A stretch of 64,000 nucleotides of DNA, from positions 119,626,462 to 119,690,461 of the forward strand of contig NC_035443.2 of assembly GCF_002127325.2 (NCBI RefSeq), in the 5' to 3' direction. Source of the stretch: Helianthus annuus (lineage: Eukaryota > Streptophyta > Magnoliopsida > Asterales > Asteraceae). The notes under the pieces were generated by a model. That model was given only the letters and a program-made list of their open reading frames with translations, ran no database searches and had not been told where the DNA came from. Positions 32,701 through 43,023 of this stretch are shown in pieces (the stretch's first letter is position 1; the number at the start of each line of letters is the position of its first letter). The translations under genes and the position numbers were made by a program.

Positions 32701-33892
32701 TTGTTCTGGTTTCGGTTTAACTGAGGGCAGTGTCTTTTGAAGTGACCTTCAGCGCCGCAATGAAAACATCCCTTGTTGCCCTGCTGCTGATTCTGGGGTG
32801 GCTGCTGCTGCTGGTTCTGAGTTACAGGCCGTGGGCTCCTACAATCCTTGGCCTCATGACCCATCTTGAGACACCTCTGACAGCGTCCCTTGTTACACTG
32901 GCCACTGTGATGTCTGTTGCAAATGTTGCACCTTGGGTGATTTCTTTGATATCTTCTCTGCCCGTGACTACCAGAAGACTGCTGACTGGGACTCTGGTAG
33001 TTGTCAGTCTTTCGCTGCTGAACCTGTGACTGAACTGAAGCTGAACCCTTGCTGGAATCCCCCTCCCATTTCCGATTGTTGTCATTGGGAGTAGCAGGGG
33101 TAGCAGAAGTGGTAGCGGTAGTAGTAGCGCTGATACGTTTAGGCAGCCTGTTCTGTTCCACTGCCTGATCCGTGAGGCGATGAGCAAGACGTTGGATGTC
33201 CTGGATATTGTCGAGGTTAGCCGATGTCACATGGCTCTGAATTTCTGATGCTAGACCCTTGAGGTACAACTCAATGCGCTTGATTGGAGGGTCCACCATA
33301 GTTGGACACAAGATGGCCAGCTCGTTTGACCGTTTCGTAAAAGCTTCAATTTCCGACCCTGTCATTTTCAGATGATAAAGCTCCACTTCCAACTTGTGGA
33401 TGTCATCACGTGTGCAGTATTCCCATTTGATGAGTTCCTTAAAATCATTCCAAGGGGTGGCGTTAGCAGCTGCCAGCCCTAAAATCTGAACTTGCGCATT
33501 CCACCAAGTCAGCACAATTCCTTCTAGAGTACCAGTGGCGTATTTCACCCTGCGAGCCTCAGGGCATTCACACATTTCAAACACCGACTCGAGCTTCTCA
33601 AACCAATGGAGGAGCCCCACTGCTCCTTCAGTGCCACTAAACGTGCTTGGACGACAGTCCATGAAATTCTTGAAAGTGCAAACAGGTTGCTGAACGTGTT
33701 GACCTATTGTGTATAAGAATAGGACAAGGTTAAACACAAGAGTTGGTTTTAGGAGTGTAGGATCTAGAGATCCTAGTGTGAGTTACGACTGCAGGATATA
33801 CCTCCTGCCTGTGCGGCTGCAAGTACCGCAGCAACTTGTTCGTTAATGAGAGTCATCAACTGGGCTTGAGTCATGTTAATGCGTCCAGACAT
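29763..33892 (-). pseudogene. GypA gag-pol polyprotein
   Basis: Starts at ATG 33892 (MSGRINMTQ); a 98-nt intron-like insert follows at 33801-33704, then one frame runs to TAG 29763. Numbering the track of 1,324 codons from 33737: gag 20-200 with [16 protein letters not shown] and TWWN; zinc knuckles at 286-299 and 324-337; protease DSGAD 403-407; RT 620-800 ([25 protein letters not shown] 737-740); RNase H 880-1000 (YCDAS, YTDHNSL); integrase with HHCC region, D1146, D1207 and E1243. The RT box reads FIDN where GypB reads FIDD, removing a catalytic Asp. The terminal TAG stands where GypB has CAG. Otherwise remarkably intact. Confidence 0.92.
33704..33801 (-). other. 98-nt intron-like insert in GypA gag
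   Basis: On the - strand, GGCAGGAG|GTATATCC opens and TACACAATAG|GTCAACAC closes the insert. It has a T-rich tail. Removal gives a continuous gag frame; retained, it brings a stop. GypB gag has no insert and reads GCAGGAGGTCAAC across the same point (50000-50020). See findings. Confidence 0.65.
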
Positions 33893-34191
33893 GATCTTCA
33901 TAGCAAAGGTAACATAAGTGAGAGAGAGGTTCACGAAGAATGCGATGACAGAAAAGAGTAAGCACACAAGTGTTCTCAAGCAATAGTGGTTATATGTATC
34001 TAAGCATACCCTGAGCAGAGTTCTATGTAATCTAGCAATTAGGCAATATAACATGTACCATATTACCTAGAATATTGAGTCTTGTACGTGGAGCGAGGCG
34101 TCGTTGTGGATCGTTGAGCACTGTACTGGTTATAGTCTGGTTTTAATAAAAACGTTTCCCCCTTATTAAAACCAAGTTCTCTATAACCAAT

Positions 34192-34204
34192 GGCTCTGAT
34201 ACCA
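34192..34204 (-). promoter_or_regulatory. GypA primer-binding site
   Basis: TGGTATCAGAGCC on the - strand, three bases after the LTR end: complementary to initiator tRNA-Met. Confidence 0.9.
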
Positions 34205-34207
34205 ATC

Positions 34208-36587
34208 TGTCACACCCCCAAAAATCCACCCGCGGAGTACCACCGCTTGGAGGCGTGACATGACCAGGATCAAGCCACCAATCATATTGAACAATAGAAT
34301 AAATAGTAATGTCATTCATCAATACGGGTGTTTTCAAAACCAAACATAATCAATTGTGTAGCGGAAGCATTAATGTAAAATCCAACATAAGTATCAAGTT
34401 CTCATAATGTAAATGTTTAACATGGAACTCAACAGTCCATGTGCCCACAACGATCGCGCCTCCCGTGCAAGCTCCATGTACCTATGGTCCTGCAAGGCAT
34501 GTAACAGAGAGTCAACAACTAGTTGAGCGAGTTCACAGTAAGTAAGTTCGTAATAGTAAGTTCTTTTCTTAACATGTGGCTCTACTAGGCCGATAGTATG
34601 TTCTATTAGTGGGGGCTTCCCATATTTGTATATACACTAGACTATTTGTAACCATAAGTGTTCTTCTTAACCCGAGAACAGTAGTACGTACAAGGTTTAC
34701 GTAGGTTTTACGTAAGCGTCCTTCTCAACCCAAGGACAGTAGTACGCGGGGGTTTACGTAGGTTTTACGTAAGTGCCTGTCACAACCTGAGGCAGTAGTG
34801 AGTATAAGTTTACGTAGGTTTTACGTAAGTGTCCTTCGCATCCTTAGGACAGTGATGAGTACAAGTATACGTAGGTTTTACGTATGTATCCTTCGCATCC
34901 GAGGACGATGGTAGATAGTCTAGTAACATTGTAAGTACAAGTATTTGTTCAATCCCATTCCTTTAATCCCATTCCCAACCCCGAGAATCCCATGCCTTGG
35001 TAAGAGTGTGAACTCACCTTGGTTTGCTCGGCAGATACACAGAAAGGTCAAGTCTAGCTGCTAGTGGTCAACCACGTCCTAACATGGTTACCATACAAGT
35101 CAGGTTTTGGTTTCAAGTAATGCACGTATGTCTACACACAGGTTACAGCACGTATTTACCATGGCAACACATTAACAGTCAAGTACACATCATATACCAG
35201 CTTGTGCGATCCAAATGAAGACCCAACAATACTTGGCTCAACCTGTTGTGCATCCAGCACATCTTGTGCGACTCACAACGGGTTGTACGATCCAGCACAT
35301 ACACCCGGCCCAACCAACAGTGTTGAGCGCTTCACTAGCTGAAGCCCAATAATACACGGCCTAAATAACCTAAGTAATTCACATGCATACGGCCCAAACA
35401 AATAAACATGTTTTAACTTGTGCGATCCATTAGACCTTGTGCGATCCAGATATCTTGTGCGACTGGGTGTTGGGTTTTAAGGCCCAATCAGCATGACAAA
35501 GTCCAACAGTGTGTGGCCCAAGACTTGTGCGATCGGCACGGTCTTGTGCGATCCACAGGTCTTGTACGATCATGCAGTCCTACGTTGTACCTAGTGTAAT
35601 AACAGTTGTACCCTATCACATCCTGACTTGTGCGATCAGCCCCTTACACGAAATAAGTTTCGTGTGGTCCATGCAAGTCTTGTGCGATCAGTCATAACAT
35701 TCCAAAAATCATGCACATCAGTTACAAATTTCAATCAATTCGTTTGACCAACTAAATAACTTTCCGTATTTACAATTATCAATTAACAGTTTCCATTCAA
35801 ACCAATAATCGATAAACCAGGAACTTATCATTTGATCCGTATAAACTCTAATTAATCATATATGAATCAACATTCAAATATTCAATTCATATCATCAGAT
35901 TAGTGAACCTTTATATTAATAAGCAACCCTAATTATCATGTAACCACTTTGATGATCAAACCACAGTAGCCGATTATGTATATTTGGTTTTAAATCTAGA
36001 TTCACGCTATCCGAATCATATGAATATCATCAAGTGCACATGTGAGCCGTTTATTATGAACATCAACATTAACAATTTACCTCTCCAACAATCATATATC
36101 ATCCTAAATCCTCATGTAAAGCATACATACCACAACATCATGCAACAAACAATCAATAATCATAACACTAACCGGTTAGAGGTGAGGACAAGGATTGATA
36201 TGAACACAAAAGCTTCGAGAGAGAGAGGTGTGTTGCCGCCGGCTTTGAGAGAAGAGAAGGAGGGAATAGAGTTTTGTGTGTGTCCTTGCTTTGCAACGAA
36301 TGAGAAACAAAACCCTAAGGGTGGTTGCTTGTATGCGTATAAGAAGGGAGTGGGCCGAACCCATACATGGGCTGCCCTTATGGTCCGATTACAAGAGTGT
36401 GTGAGCCGTGAGTGATAAGGAGCCGAAGCCTAAAGGCTTGTGCGATCGGCCAAGCGTTGTGCGTTTTGGGCTCGTTTATTATACAAACATTCAATACACA
36501 TAACATATAATCATAACATTCAATTAATAAAGTTCACGTAATTACACAACGTTGCACAAAGATATGTTCGAAATACGAGTTGTCACA
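34208..36587 (-). repeat. GypA 5' LTR
   Basis: 2,380 bases, partner of 26708-29091. It carries a 15-base stretch (ACCAGGATCAAGCCACC region near 34262) absent from the other copy, while the other has a 14-base stretch near 27810 missing here. Splice-like ends at 35017 and 34490, minisatellite 34690-34910, decamer array 35195-35690. Confidence 0.92.
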
Positions 36588-36592
36588 TAATT
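36588..36592. repeat. Target-site duplication of GypA (with 26703-26707)
   Basis: TAATT on both flanks, five bases as usual for Ty3/gypsy integrase. Confidence 0.9.
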
Positions 36593-37100
36593 CATCATGC
36601 AAGAACATATAAATCATAATACAATCTAATCAAAACATGAACTATGAAACACTAACCGGAGTATAGAATGGATGATTTGGGCGAGAGACAAGAGCTTCAA
36701 ATGGTGAGGTTGCCGCCGAACAAAGAAGAAGAAGAGGAGAGAACTAAGGTTTGTGTGTGTGTTGTGTGTTTTTATGGATTATGAGGATTATACCAATCCT
36801 CATATTGTTATGCGCATAAGGGAGTGGGCCGGACCCTACATCGGGCCGCCCGTTGATCTCGAGTACAAGGAGTGTGGGCCGAGGATAGTGTGTAACTGAA
36901 GACAAGAGGTGCGGCCCAAAAGGGCTTGTGCGATCGGGTTCACATTGTGCCTCACATTATATACAAACATCACACACATTCACATAACATGTAACATTTA
37001 TCTCGCAAACATTCATTAAACCAACACATTAGATAATCACACAAAGTTCACATACGCTACATTAAGCACAAAGATAGGTTCTGAAATACGAGTTGTCACA
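36593..37100 (-). repeat. GypB 3' LTR, right remnant
   Basis: Continues from 26707 and matches 52428-52936. It includes a CT-rich leader (36700-36770) and ends GAGTTGTCACA next to the polypurine tract. Confidence 0.85.
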
Positions 37101-37162
37101 TTATCCCCAAGTTGAAAGAAATTTCGTCCCGAAATTTAGCACGTACTCACTGAGGAAGCTAG

Positions 37163-37582
37163 TTAAGTTGCATGGTTTTCCTGGTTTTCCTGGTTTTCCT
37201 GGGGTGTCACATCCTTCCCCCGTTGGTTTGGAATTTCGTCCCGAAATTCCGCAGTAGCTTCAGCCTCAGTAGTGGTTGCATTATTCACAAACAATTGGGG
37301 ATACTTTTGTTTCATCTGGTCTTCTCGTTCCCGGGTAAACTCTGGGCCACGACAGGAGTTCCAACGAACTCGAACAAGAGGAATTCTGGTGTGCTTGAGA
37401 ACCTTAACGTCTCGGTCAGTAATCTCTACTAGTTCCTCGACAAATTGCAACTGATTGTCGATAGTGAGCTCCTTGAGAGGAACTATGAGGGTCTCATCTG
37501 ACAGACACTTCTTCAGATTCGACACGTGGAAAACGTTGTTAACTCCACTGAGTTCTACTGGTAGGTTCAGCTTGTAGGCCAC
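37163..37582 (-). pseudogene. GypB chromodomain-like tail
   Basis: Aligned with GypA 29154-29568: LPVELSGVNNVFHVSNLKK, VEITDRDVKVLKHTRIPLV and RGPEFTRERED. Trp of the FTWE motif is Arg here. The stretch has a 9-base repeat (TTTTCCTGG three times) near its end, encoding repeated Glu/Asn. TAG at about 37597 separates it from integrase. Chromodomains bind modified histones and bias target choice in chromoviruses. Confidence 0.75.
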
Positions 37583-38075
37583 TTTGCCTATTTTCTATAT
37601 GATTTCGAAAGGTCCAATGTATCGCGGGTTAAGTTTGCCTCGTTTGCCAAAACGAACTACACCTTTCCAAGGTGAGACTTTGAGTAGCACTCGATCCCCA
37701 ACCTGGAACTCGAGTGGTTTTCTACGCTTATCAGCGTAGCTTTTCTGACGGTTACGAGCTGCCGCCATTCGTTGTCGTATCTGAGCAATCCTTTCTGTCG
37801 TGTTTACCACAAGTTCTGGGCCAGTGATCTGGCTGTCGCCAACCTCTGCCCAACAAAGAGGTGATCGGTATTTACGCCCGTACAATGCCTCAAAAGGAGC
37901 GGCCTGGATACTGGTGTGGTAATTTTTATTATACGAAAACTCCACTAACGGGAGATGTTTTTCACAGCCGTTACCAAAGTCGATTACACTTGCCCTAAGC
38001 ATGTCTTCGAGGGTTTGGATGGTGCGTTCAGACTGCCCATCCGTTTGCGGATGATAAGCGGTGCTCATGTCTAAT
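37583..38075 (-). pseudogene. GypB integrase, C-terminal half
   Basis: Starts in mid-core at [18 protein letters not shown], including the catalytic Glu, and runs through the GPY/F-type region ([33 protein letters not shown]) to a stop near 37597. The upstream half is at 46384-46979, on the other side of SirC. Compared with uninterrupted GypA (30040-30070), three bases are missing at the breakpoint. Confidence 0.85.
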
Positions 38076-38599
38076 AAGCGAAACTATGTTTGTAGTGGTC
38101 ACAAAAGCGGAACTATGTCTCAAAAGCGGAACTATGTCTCTTGGAGGTCCTTTGGAGCGAAACTAGTTGTATCTTGTGACTCAAAAGCGAAACCAGGTGA
38201 CTTTCGAGTGAAACCCTTTAATCAGATGACATATGAGCGAAACTATAGTGACATAAAAGCGAAAATAGGGGTCTTTGATGTTCTTATGAGCGAAACTATG
38301 TTGACAAATGAGCGAAACTATGTGTCCTTGGAGCGAAACCTCTAGGAATATGTGACATAAAAGCGAAACTACACACTGTCCGTAAAAGCGAAACCTATTC
38401 GAAGTCCAATTTTGGTCATTTTTAGTCCGAATTTGAATGTGAATCTTTCAAGGGTTTATCTATGTCCAATTATCTTCCATTTGTGATATTTTGAGCAAAT
38501 TTTGACCGATAAATCTCTCTGAAATGATAAAAGAAGGTGTAGAAGTCAGAATGAGGATGATATCAAGCTAAACTCTTCTTCCTGAGCTCTGATACCACT
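38073..38599 (-). repeat. Second copy of SirC primer site and leader, outside the 3' LTR
   Basis: Collinear with 45435-45961 without indels. It holds the primer site (38586-38597) and about fifteen AGCGAAAC motifs. Its outer end joins GypB at a shared AAT. In an ordinary element nothing internal follows the 3' LTR, so this points to a former tandem LTR-internal-LTR-internal arrangement. Confidence 0.9.
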
Positions 38600-39021
38600 T
38601 GTAGGATCGTTGTTTGACCCGACTGAGTCGATCAGAAGAGCTTTAAGTCCGGTTCAAAGGCGGAATCAGAGAACTAGACGCGTAAACAGCTTGATACTCT
38701 AATATCTGTCACTTATATTGCATTTAACAACGTTTACAACCTGGACAGATTTTGGCAGCACTTCGTTACACTTCCGAAGGTCGCGATACCAAATGAATCA
38801 ACAAAGCACCTATATATAGGGTGAATAGTTTCGCTTATACGGACATGTCCGTATGAGCGAAACCTTTTGCTATGGTTTCGCTTATATGGCATGTCCATAT
38901 GAGCGAAACCTTTTCCTTAAAACCTAAACATCGTTTCTCGAACCTCGTGCACTGGATATCCTATTCTATCCTATTCTAATACATGATACAAGACGAAGTC
39001 AATAGACGTAATGCACTAACA
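38600..39021 (-). repeat. SirC 3' LTR
   Basis: 422 bases, TGTTAGTGCATTACG ... GATCCTACA on the - strand. Upstream of its TATA box (TATATATA, 38811-38818) lie two hairpin-like pairs of GTTTCGCT and AGCGAAAC at 38829-38908, with ACGGACATGTCCGT between one pair. Confidence 0.93.
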
Positions 39022-39370
39022 GACTCCCCCTCGAATATTGACGAAGTCTTCAGTGATAAATCTTTAATATGACACATCTTCAGTCTTGATCATTCTGCCT
39101 TTTCTTTCAAGTTGTAACATTGTAAGCATCCTTCAATCTTTCTCTTCTTCTATCAGCTTCAGACTCCCCCTTTCATCAAGCTTCCGTGCTTTGGGATCGA
39201 CGCCTAGCTTTTCATCTACAAGCTTCTCTTTACTTCATGCTTGTCTTCAGACTCCCCCTAAGACTCTGCTCTCGGGATCGTAGTCTGGACTATCTGCTAC
39301 CACTCAAACATTCATAAATACAATGTTTTCGTATTATCAATCACCTTCTCTAAACCACTCCCCCTATCAA
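39022..39370 (-). promoter_or_regulatory. Multiple polypurine tracts before SirC 3' LTR
   Basis: Four runs of GGGGGAGT type on the - strand (near 39023, 39165, 39255 and 39357), the first touching the LTR. Several polypurine tracts upstream of the 3' LTR are a known Sirevirus trait, which supports the lineage call. Confidence 0.75.
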
Positions 39371-41032
39371 CAAAATTTACAAATATGGCAGTGTTAAAGA
39401 ATCCAACTCCCTCACAGTTAATCTTCTAAGTCCAAATTAATGACCTTGGAGATATCACAAACTGTTTTTGAAATTTTTGATTTTAATTCAAGTATCAAAT
39501 TAATGAACTTGTTTTATTTTCAGAAACACAATCAGCTTACTTAGATTTTGAAACTCAGCAACTCAGACATCGGTTTATCGAAAATAAAGCAGAAATCAAA
39601 ATCTTTTTGTATTTTCTGAAAATATAAAGCAGTAAAGAAATATATACAAACATATTTACAGACAATATTTTTGTTTGAGTATGCGTCAGAGGATCATATC
39701 AGTTTTTGACAAGTCACAAGTACCGTTGAGCTTAATTACACATTAAGAATTAAACAATTCACTTAGATTGTCGATATACTGATCCACTTAAATTTTCATA
39801 CAAATTTCAACTGATTCAGGATACGAATTAGATGTTTTAAGAACTTAAACTCATTCATGTGTCCCACCTCTTGAATATACTCCCGTATCCAGATCCCAAT
39901 ATTCAGTCTTATAGGTGAGTATACCACAGATGATATCTGTAAGGGGTTAGATGCGAGTGCCATGAGAGCTCAGGTCGAAACTTCCGTATACGCAGAGAGA
40001 TGACGGCTTCGACTTTTCGGTGTGTCCCCTTTAGAGGATCTTTTGATTACAACAGCAGCGATTATCAATTTTATTGTTTCATCAGCTTGCTGAGGGCGAT
40101 GCTATGTTTCAAGAAATGCGGAAAGTATTATTCGGGGACTAGGTCAGAACTTCCATTCAGCAGAAGTCCCGGAATAATACCCCAGATATCACTGAGTATA
40201 AAGACCTAGTATCTCAGAATAAGGGACCTTTCAAACGAAATTTCAGGGGTTACCTATATATCCAAGTAGTGTTCCCCACGAAATAAGCAAGTGTTTGAAT
40301 TTAGGTATATATCCCGAAAAAATTTACTAAATGTATAAAAACCTATCGACATATCATCAGTGAGACTGTTTAACGCTATTTAATCATTACATTTCTTTAG
40401 CATACCGTAACTGTCTACTGATGTACTATCATTTCCTTTTTTTACGCAAAACTCAAATTTTTGAATTTTATCATGTTTTTGGCGTTTTCAAATTTTCTAA
40501 TGTTTTAGTATTTTCTGACAATTTTTCTCCCCCTAAAATGCAAAACCATTAAAGGAAATTTGACAACACGATGATGATAGCTTTGTCTTGCCATCCATGT
40601 TCTGCTTCTCGTGTACCGAATTACAGAAAACATAACATACTATTTAGCACAGTTAGCAGAAAAACTAACATAAAGTACCCCCATGATTTACAACACATTG
40701 ATTTTTACAGTTTGAAAACCGTTTTTCAATCTGGTGAAAGTAATCATGTTTGTTCAGCCGTGAGGGTTTCGGCGTATTCAATCAACACATATTTTTGAAA
40801 TTTCTATTTTTGACAAAAATTAAAAAAAAAACATATTTTTGGTTTTTGATTTTTCAAATTTTTAGGGTTTTGAAAATATTGTTTATTTATGTACAGAAAA
40901 ACAAACAAACTCCCTGTTTCAACCAACACAGGGTCCAGCAGCCTCTGCTTCCTCTTCATGTACCAGGCTGCTCCAACTTTCAATCTCACAATCTTCAGTA
41001 TTCTTGAGCACCTGCACATTCAACTAATTAAA
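39371..41032 (-). other. SirC spacer and pol deletion scar
   Basis: No gene seen. About 39400-40540 matches the post-pol spacer of SirA; TTTTAGGGGGAG at 40528-40538 corresponds to the purine run at SirA 3641. Between 40540 and 41032 I see only AT-rich text where about 4 kb of pol would be expected. The few ORFs here have no recognisable domain. Confidence 0.65.
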
Positions 41033-41905
41033 TTACTTGAACAATTTAGCCCAGGTCTGTTGGACCTTAGGCATTTCAACACAATAATTTTCATTCAATG
41101 CTGGAAATTCATTGTCATTTTTCACAAAAACTTTCTCAATTTTAACTTCAGCTTTTTCATCTTTTACCGAATCAACATGTTTCTTAACACTCCATGTTTG
41201 ACCTTTCGGTGTACCACATTTGTAAAAATATGAATCTTTTTGAACACTTTGGTTTTGAACAACATTTTTTGGTTTCCAAAACTGTTGGGGTTTTGTCATA
41301 TCAACTGATGTTTTCCAACTTTGTGTTGTTCTGAATCTGGGTGTGTGAGAATTCCAGGTCTGTCTTGAATCAAACATGTTCGGGTTTGATTTCCAATTTT
41401 GATTCGAAGCAAACTTGTTTGTGTTGTACCTCCAAGTTTGTTTTGAATCAAATCTGGTTGACCTTTGTCTCACATTTTCAGATTTTTGTTTCTCAACATC
41501 AATCTTCTTTTTGTCAACATCCACAGGTTTTAGATTTGGACACTTTCGTGCAAGATGTCCTTTTTGATCACATTTGAAACATGTTCTCATGGACACATCT
41601 TTGACCTGTGGTTGTTGCTTTCTCTTTTGTGCCTCAAACTCAGCATTAGACTGTTGTCCAATTTTAAGTTCTTTCTCTTCAGCTAAACTGTTTCCTTGAA
41701 CAAAACTCATTTTAACCTGATAATTTGGCACTTCATTTTTCTTTCGATTATGTTTCTTCTTATAACCCAACCCAGCCTTCATGTTTTTCTTTTTGAAACT
41801 AGGTTTGTTATATGAACCTTTACGACTCTTACCAACAAACTTTGAAATCTCAGACTTCTCAATCTCAACCATTTTGAAAACTTTATCAACCTTTTCTGAA
41901 ATCAC
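41033..41905 (-). pseudogene. SirC gag, C-terminal part with zinc knuckle
   Basis: 290 codons: Lys-rich stretch (KKKNMKAGLGYKKKHNRK), zinc knuckle CFKCDQKGHLARKC at about 108-121, then a Trp-rich tail of repeated Q-x-W-x(7-11) units (TWRYNT, NWKSNP, TWNSHT, SWKTS). Binds nucleic acid. It is shifted by one frame from the preceding ORF near 41920. It ends WAKLFK-stop, like the SirA gag tail, so the gag stop is conserved while pol beyond is missing. Confidence 0.75.
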
Positions 41906-41928
41906 ATTCTGAATCGGGAAGACAACAT

Positions 41929-43008
41929 CTAAGAATAATTTGTCTGATCCAATCCCTTTGAATCATCATTCAAATTTTTCTCGGATTTTGTGTTTTTCAG
42001 ATATCCATCATGAAGATTTCCTTCATCTTCATCCTGTGATTCAGATTTACCTGTAACAATCGACTCTTCTTTCAACACACTTTCAACGACTTTACCTACC
42101 ACCTCTGAATCATGAGAATCTTCAGATTTGGAATAGGTTATGTCAATGTTGTCTGGCAATTGATCTACCATGTTGAAAGCTTTTTCGACCTTTTCCTCAT
42201 CATAAAATGCAAATTTTTCCGGTGGTGGAACTTGATGAAACTCTGAGCCAATGCCTTTCTTGTTCTGCTCAGACTCACCATCACCCGGTTTTATATTGAA
42301 AATTCTTTCAAGCACATATGACGACACGTGGTAACTTTTTAACTTGTTGTTATCCTGTTCTAAATCAGCAATCTTTCGCTTTAGCTTAGCAACATCTTCA
42401 ATATAAGAATTAACAACATCTTGTTTTATAGCATACATTCGTTTAAGCTCTTTGGTTGTTTCAGAAAGATAATTCATTCTAGATAGAGCATATTTCATTT
42501 CATCTTTTACTTTATCATATGACTCTTTTGTAACATGATATGATAATTTCATTGAGTCATATTCCTTTTTCATTTCTTGACAAGCAATTTCTTTTTGTTC
42601 GCATTCATTTTTCAATTTCAAAACATCTTCTTTCAAAACTTCATTTTCTTTTTCTAATTTTGTACATTTTCCTAAAAGTTTTTCATCATTTTCGTTAAAA
42701 ACCTTTTCTTTTTCTAACATTTCTTTGCATTTTTCTTTGAAAATGTTTTCGATTTTTGTGAATTCAAGATTTCTTAATCTGAATTGCTCATCTTTTTCAG
42801 TACAAGCTCTGCACGGTTCCATGCATTTCTTGCACTCATCAATCTGTTTTAAGTTTTCAGAATCTGAATTTACCTCAGAGATTGGCACTTCAGTGTTTTC
42901 AGCAGCTTTTGTCTGCATCTGATCAGCATCATTCAGTGGTTTTTCAACACTAACTTCATTACCAACATCACAAGCTTCCAAATTCACATTCTTTTCTTCT
43001 TTCTGCAC
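41929..43008 (-). pseudogene. SirC gag, coiled-coil part
   Basis: About 360 codons in the same frame as the first gag ORF, separated from it by one TAG (43024-43026). Long heptad-rich coiled coil at about residues 70-220, a cysteine cluster (CKKCMEPCRAC) at about 60-70, then the acidic, Ser-rich region with SEFHQVPPPEKFAFYDEEKVEKAF. Probably a structural, multimerising part of a very long gag. The TAG is either a nonsense mutation or a leaky stop; the next bases are CTG. No known catalytic domain. Confidence 0.75.
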
Positions 43009-43023
43009 CTCTTCATCACTCAG

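Larger units (their letters stand above)
26708..36587 (-). mobile_element. GypA: complete chromodomain Ty3/gypsy element
   Basis: 9,880 bases, inserted in the GypB 3' LTR. LTRs at 26708-29091 and 34208-36587 both start TGTGACAACTCG and end GGGGGTGTGACA on the - strand. TAATT flanks both ends (26703-26707, 36588-36592). The paralogous GypB 5' LTR near 52430 shows the uninterrupted site CGTAATTCATCATG. Primer site, polypurine tract, gag-pol and chromodomain are all present. The two LTRs differ by scattered substitutions and indels of about 14-15 bases, so the insertion is not brand new. Domain types point to a Tekay/Del-like chromovirus. Confidence 0.93.

Noticed and set aside
32730..33187. ORFs on either strand over GypA and GypB gag (for example 32822-33187 and 49015-49458)
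   Set aside because: Low-complexity shadows of the gag zinc-knuckle region in other frames.
38061..38345. 94- and 101-codon ORFs at 38061 and 45402 with repeated ERNY-type text
   Set aside because: They are translations of the AGCGAAAC array, not genes.
41341..41577. + strand ORFs over SirC gag (also 42725 and 44277)
   Set aside because: Antisense shadows of the gag frames.
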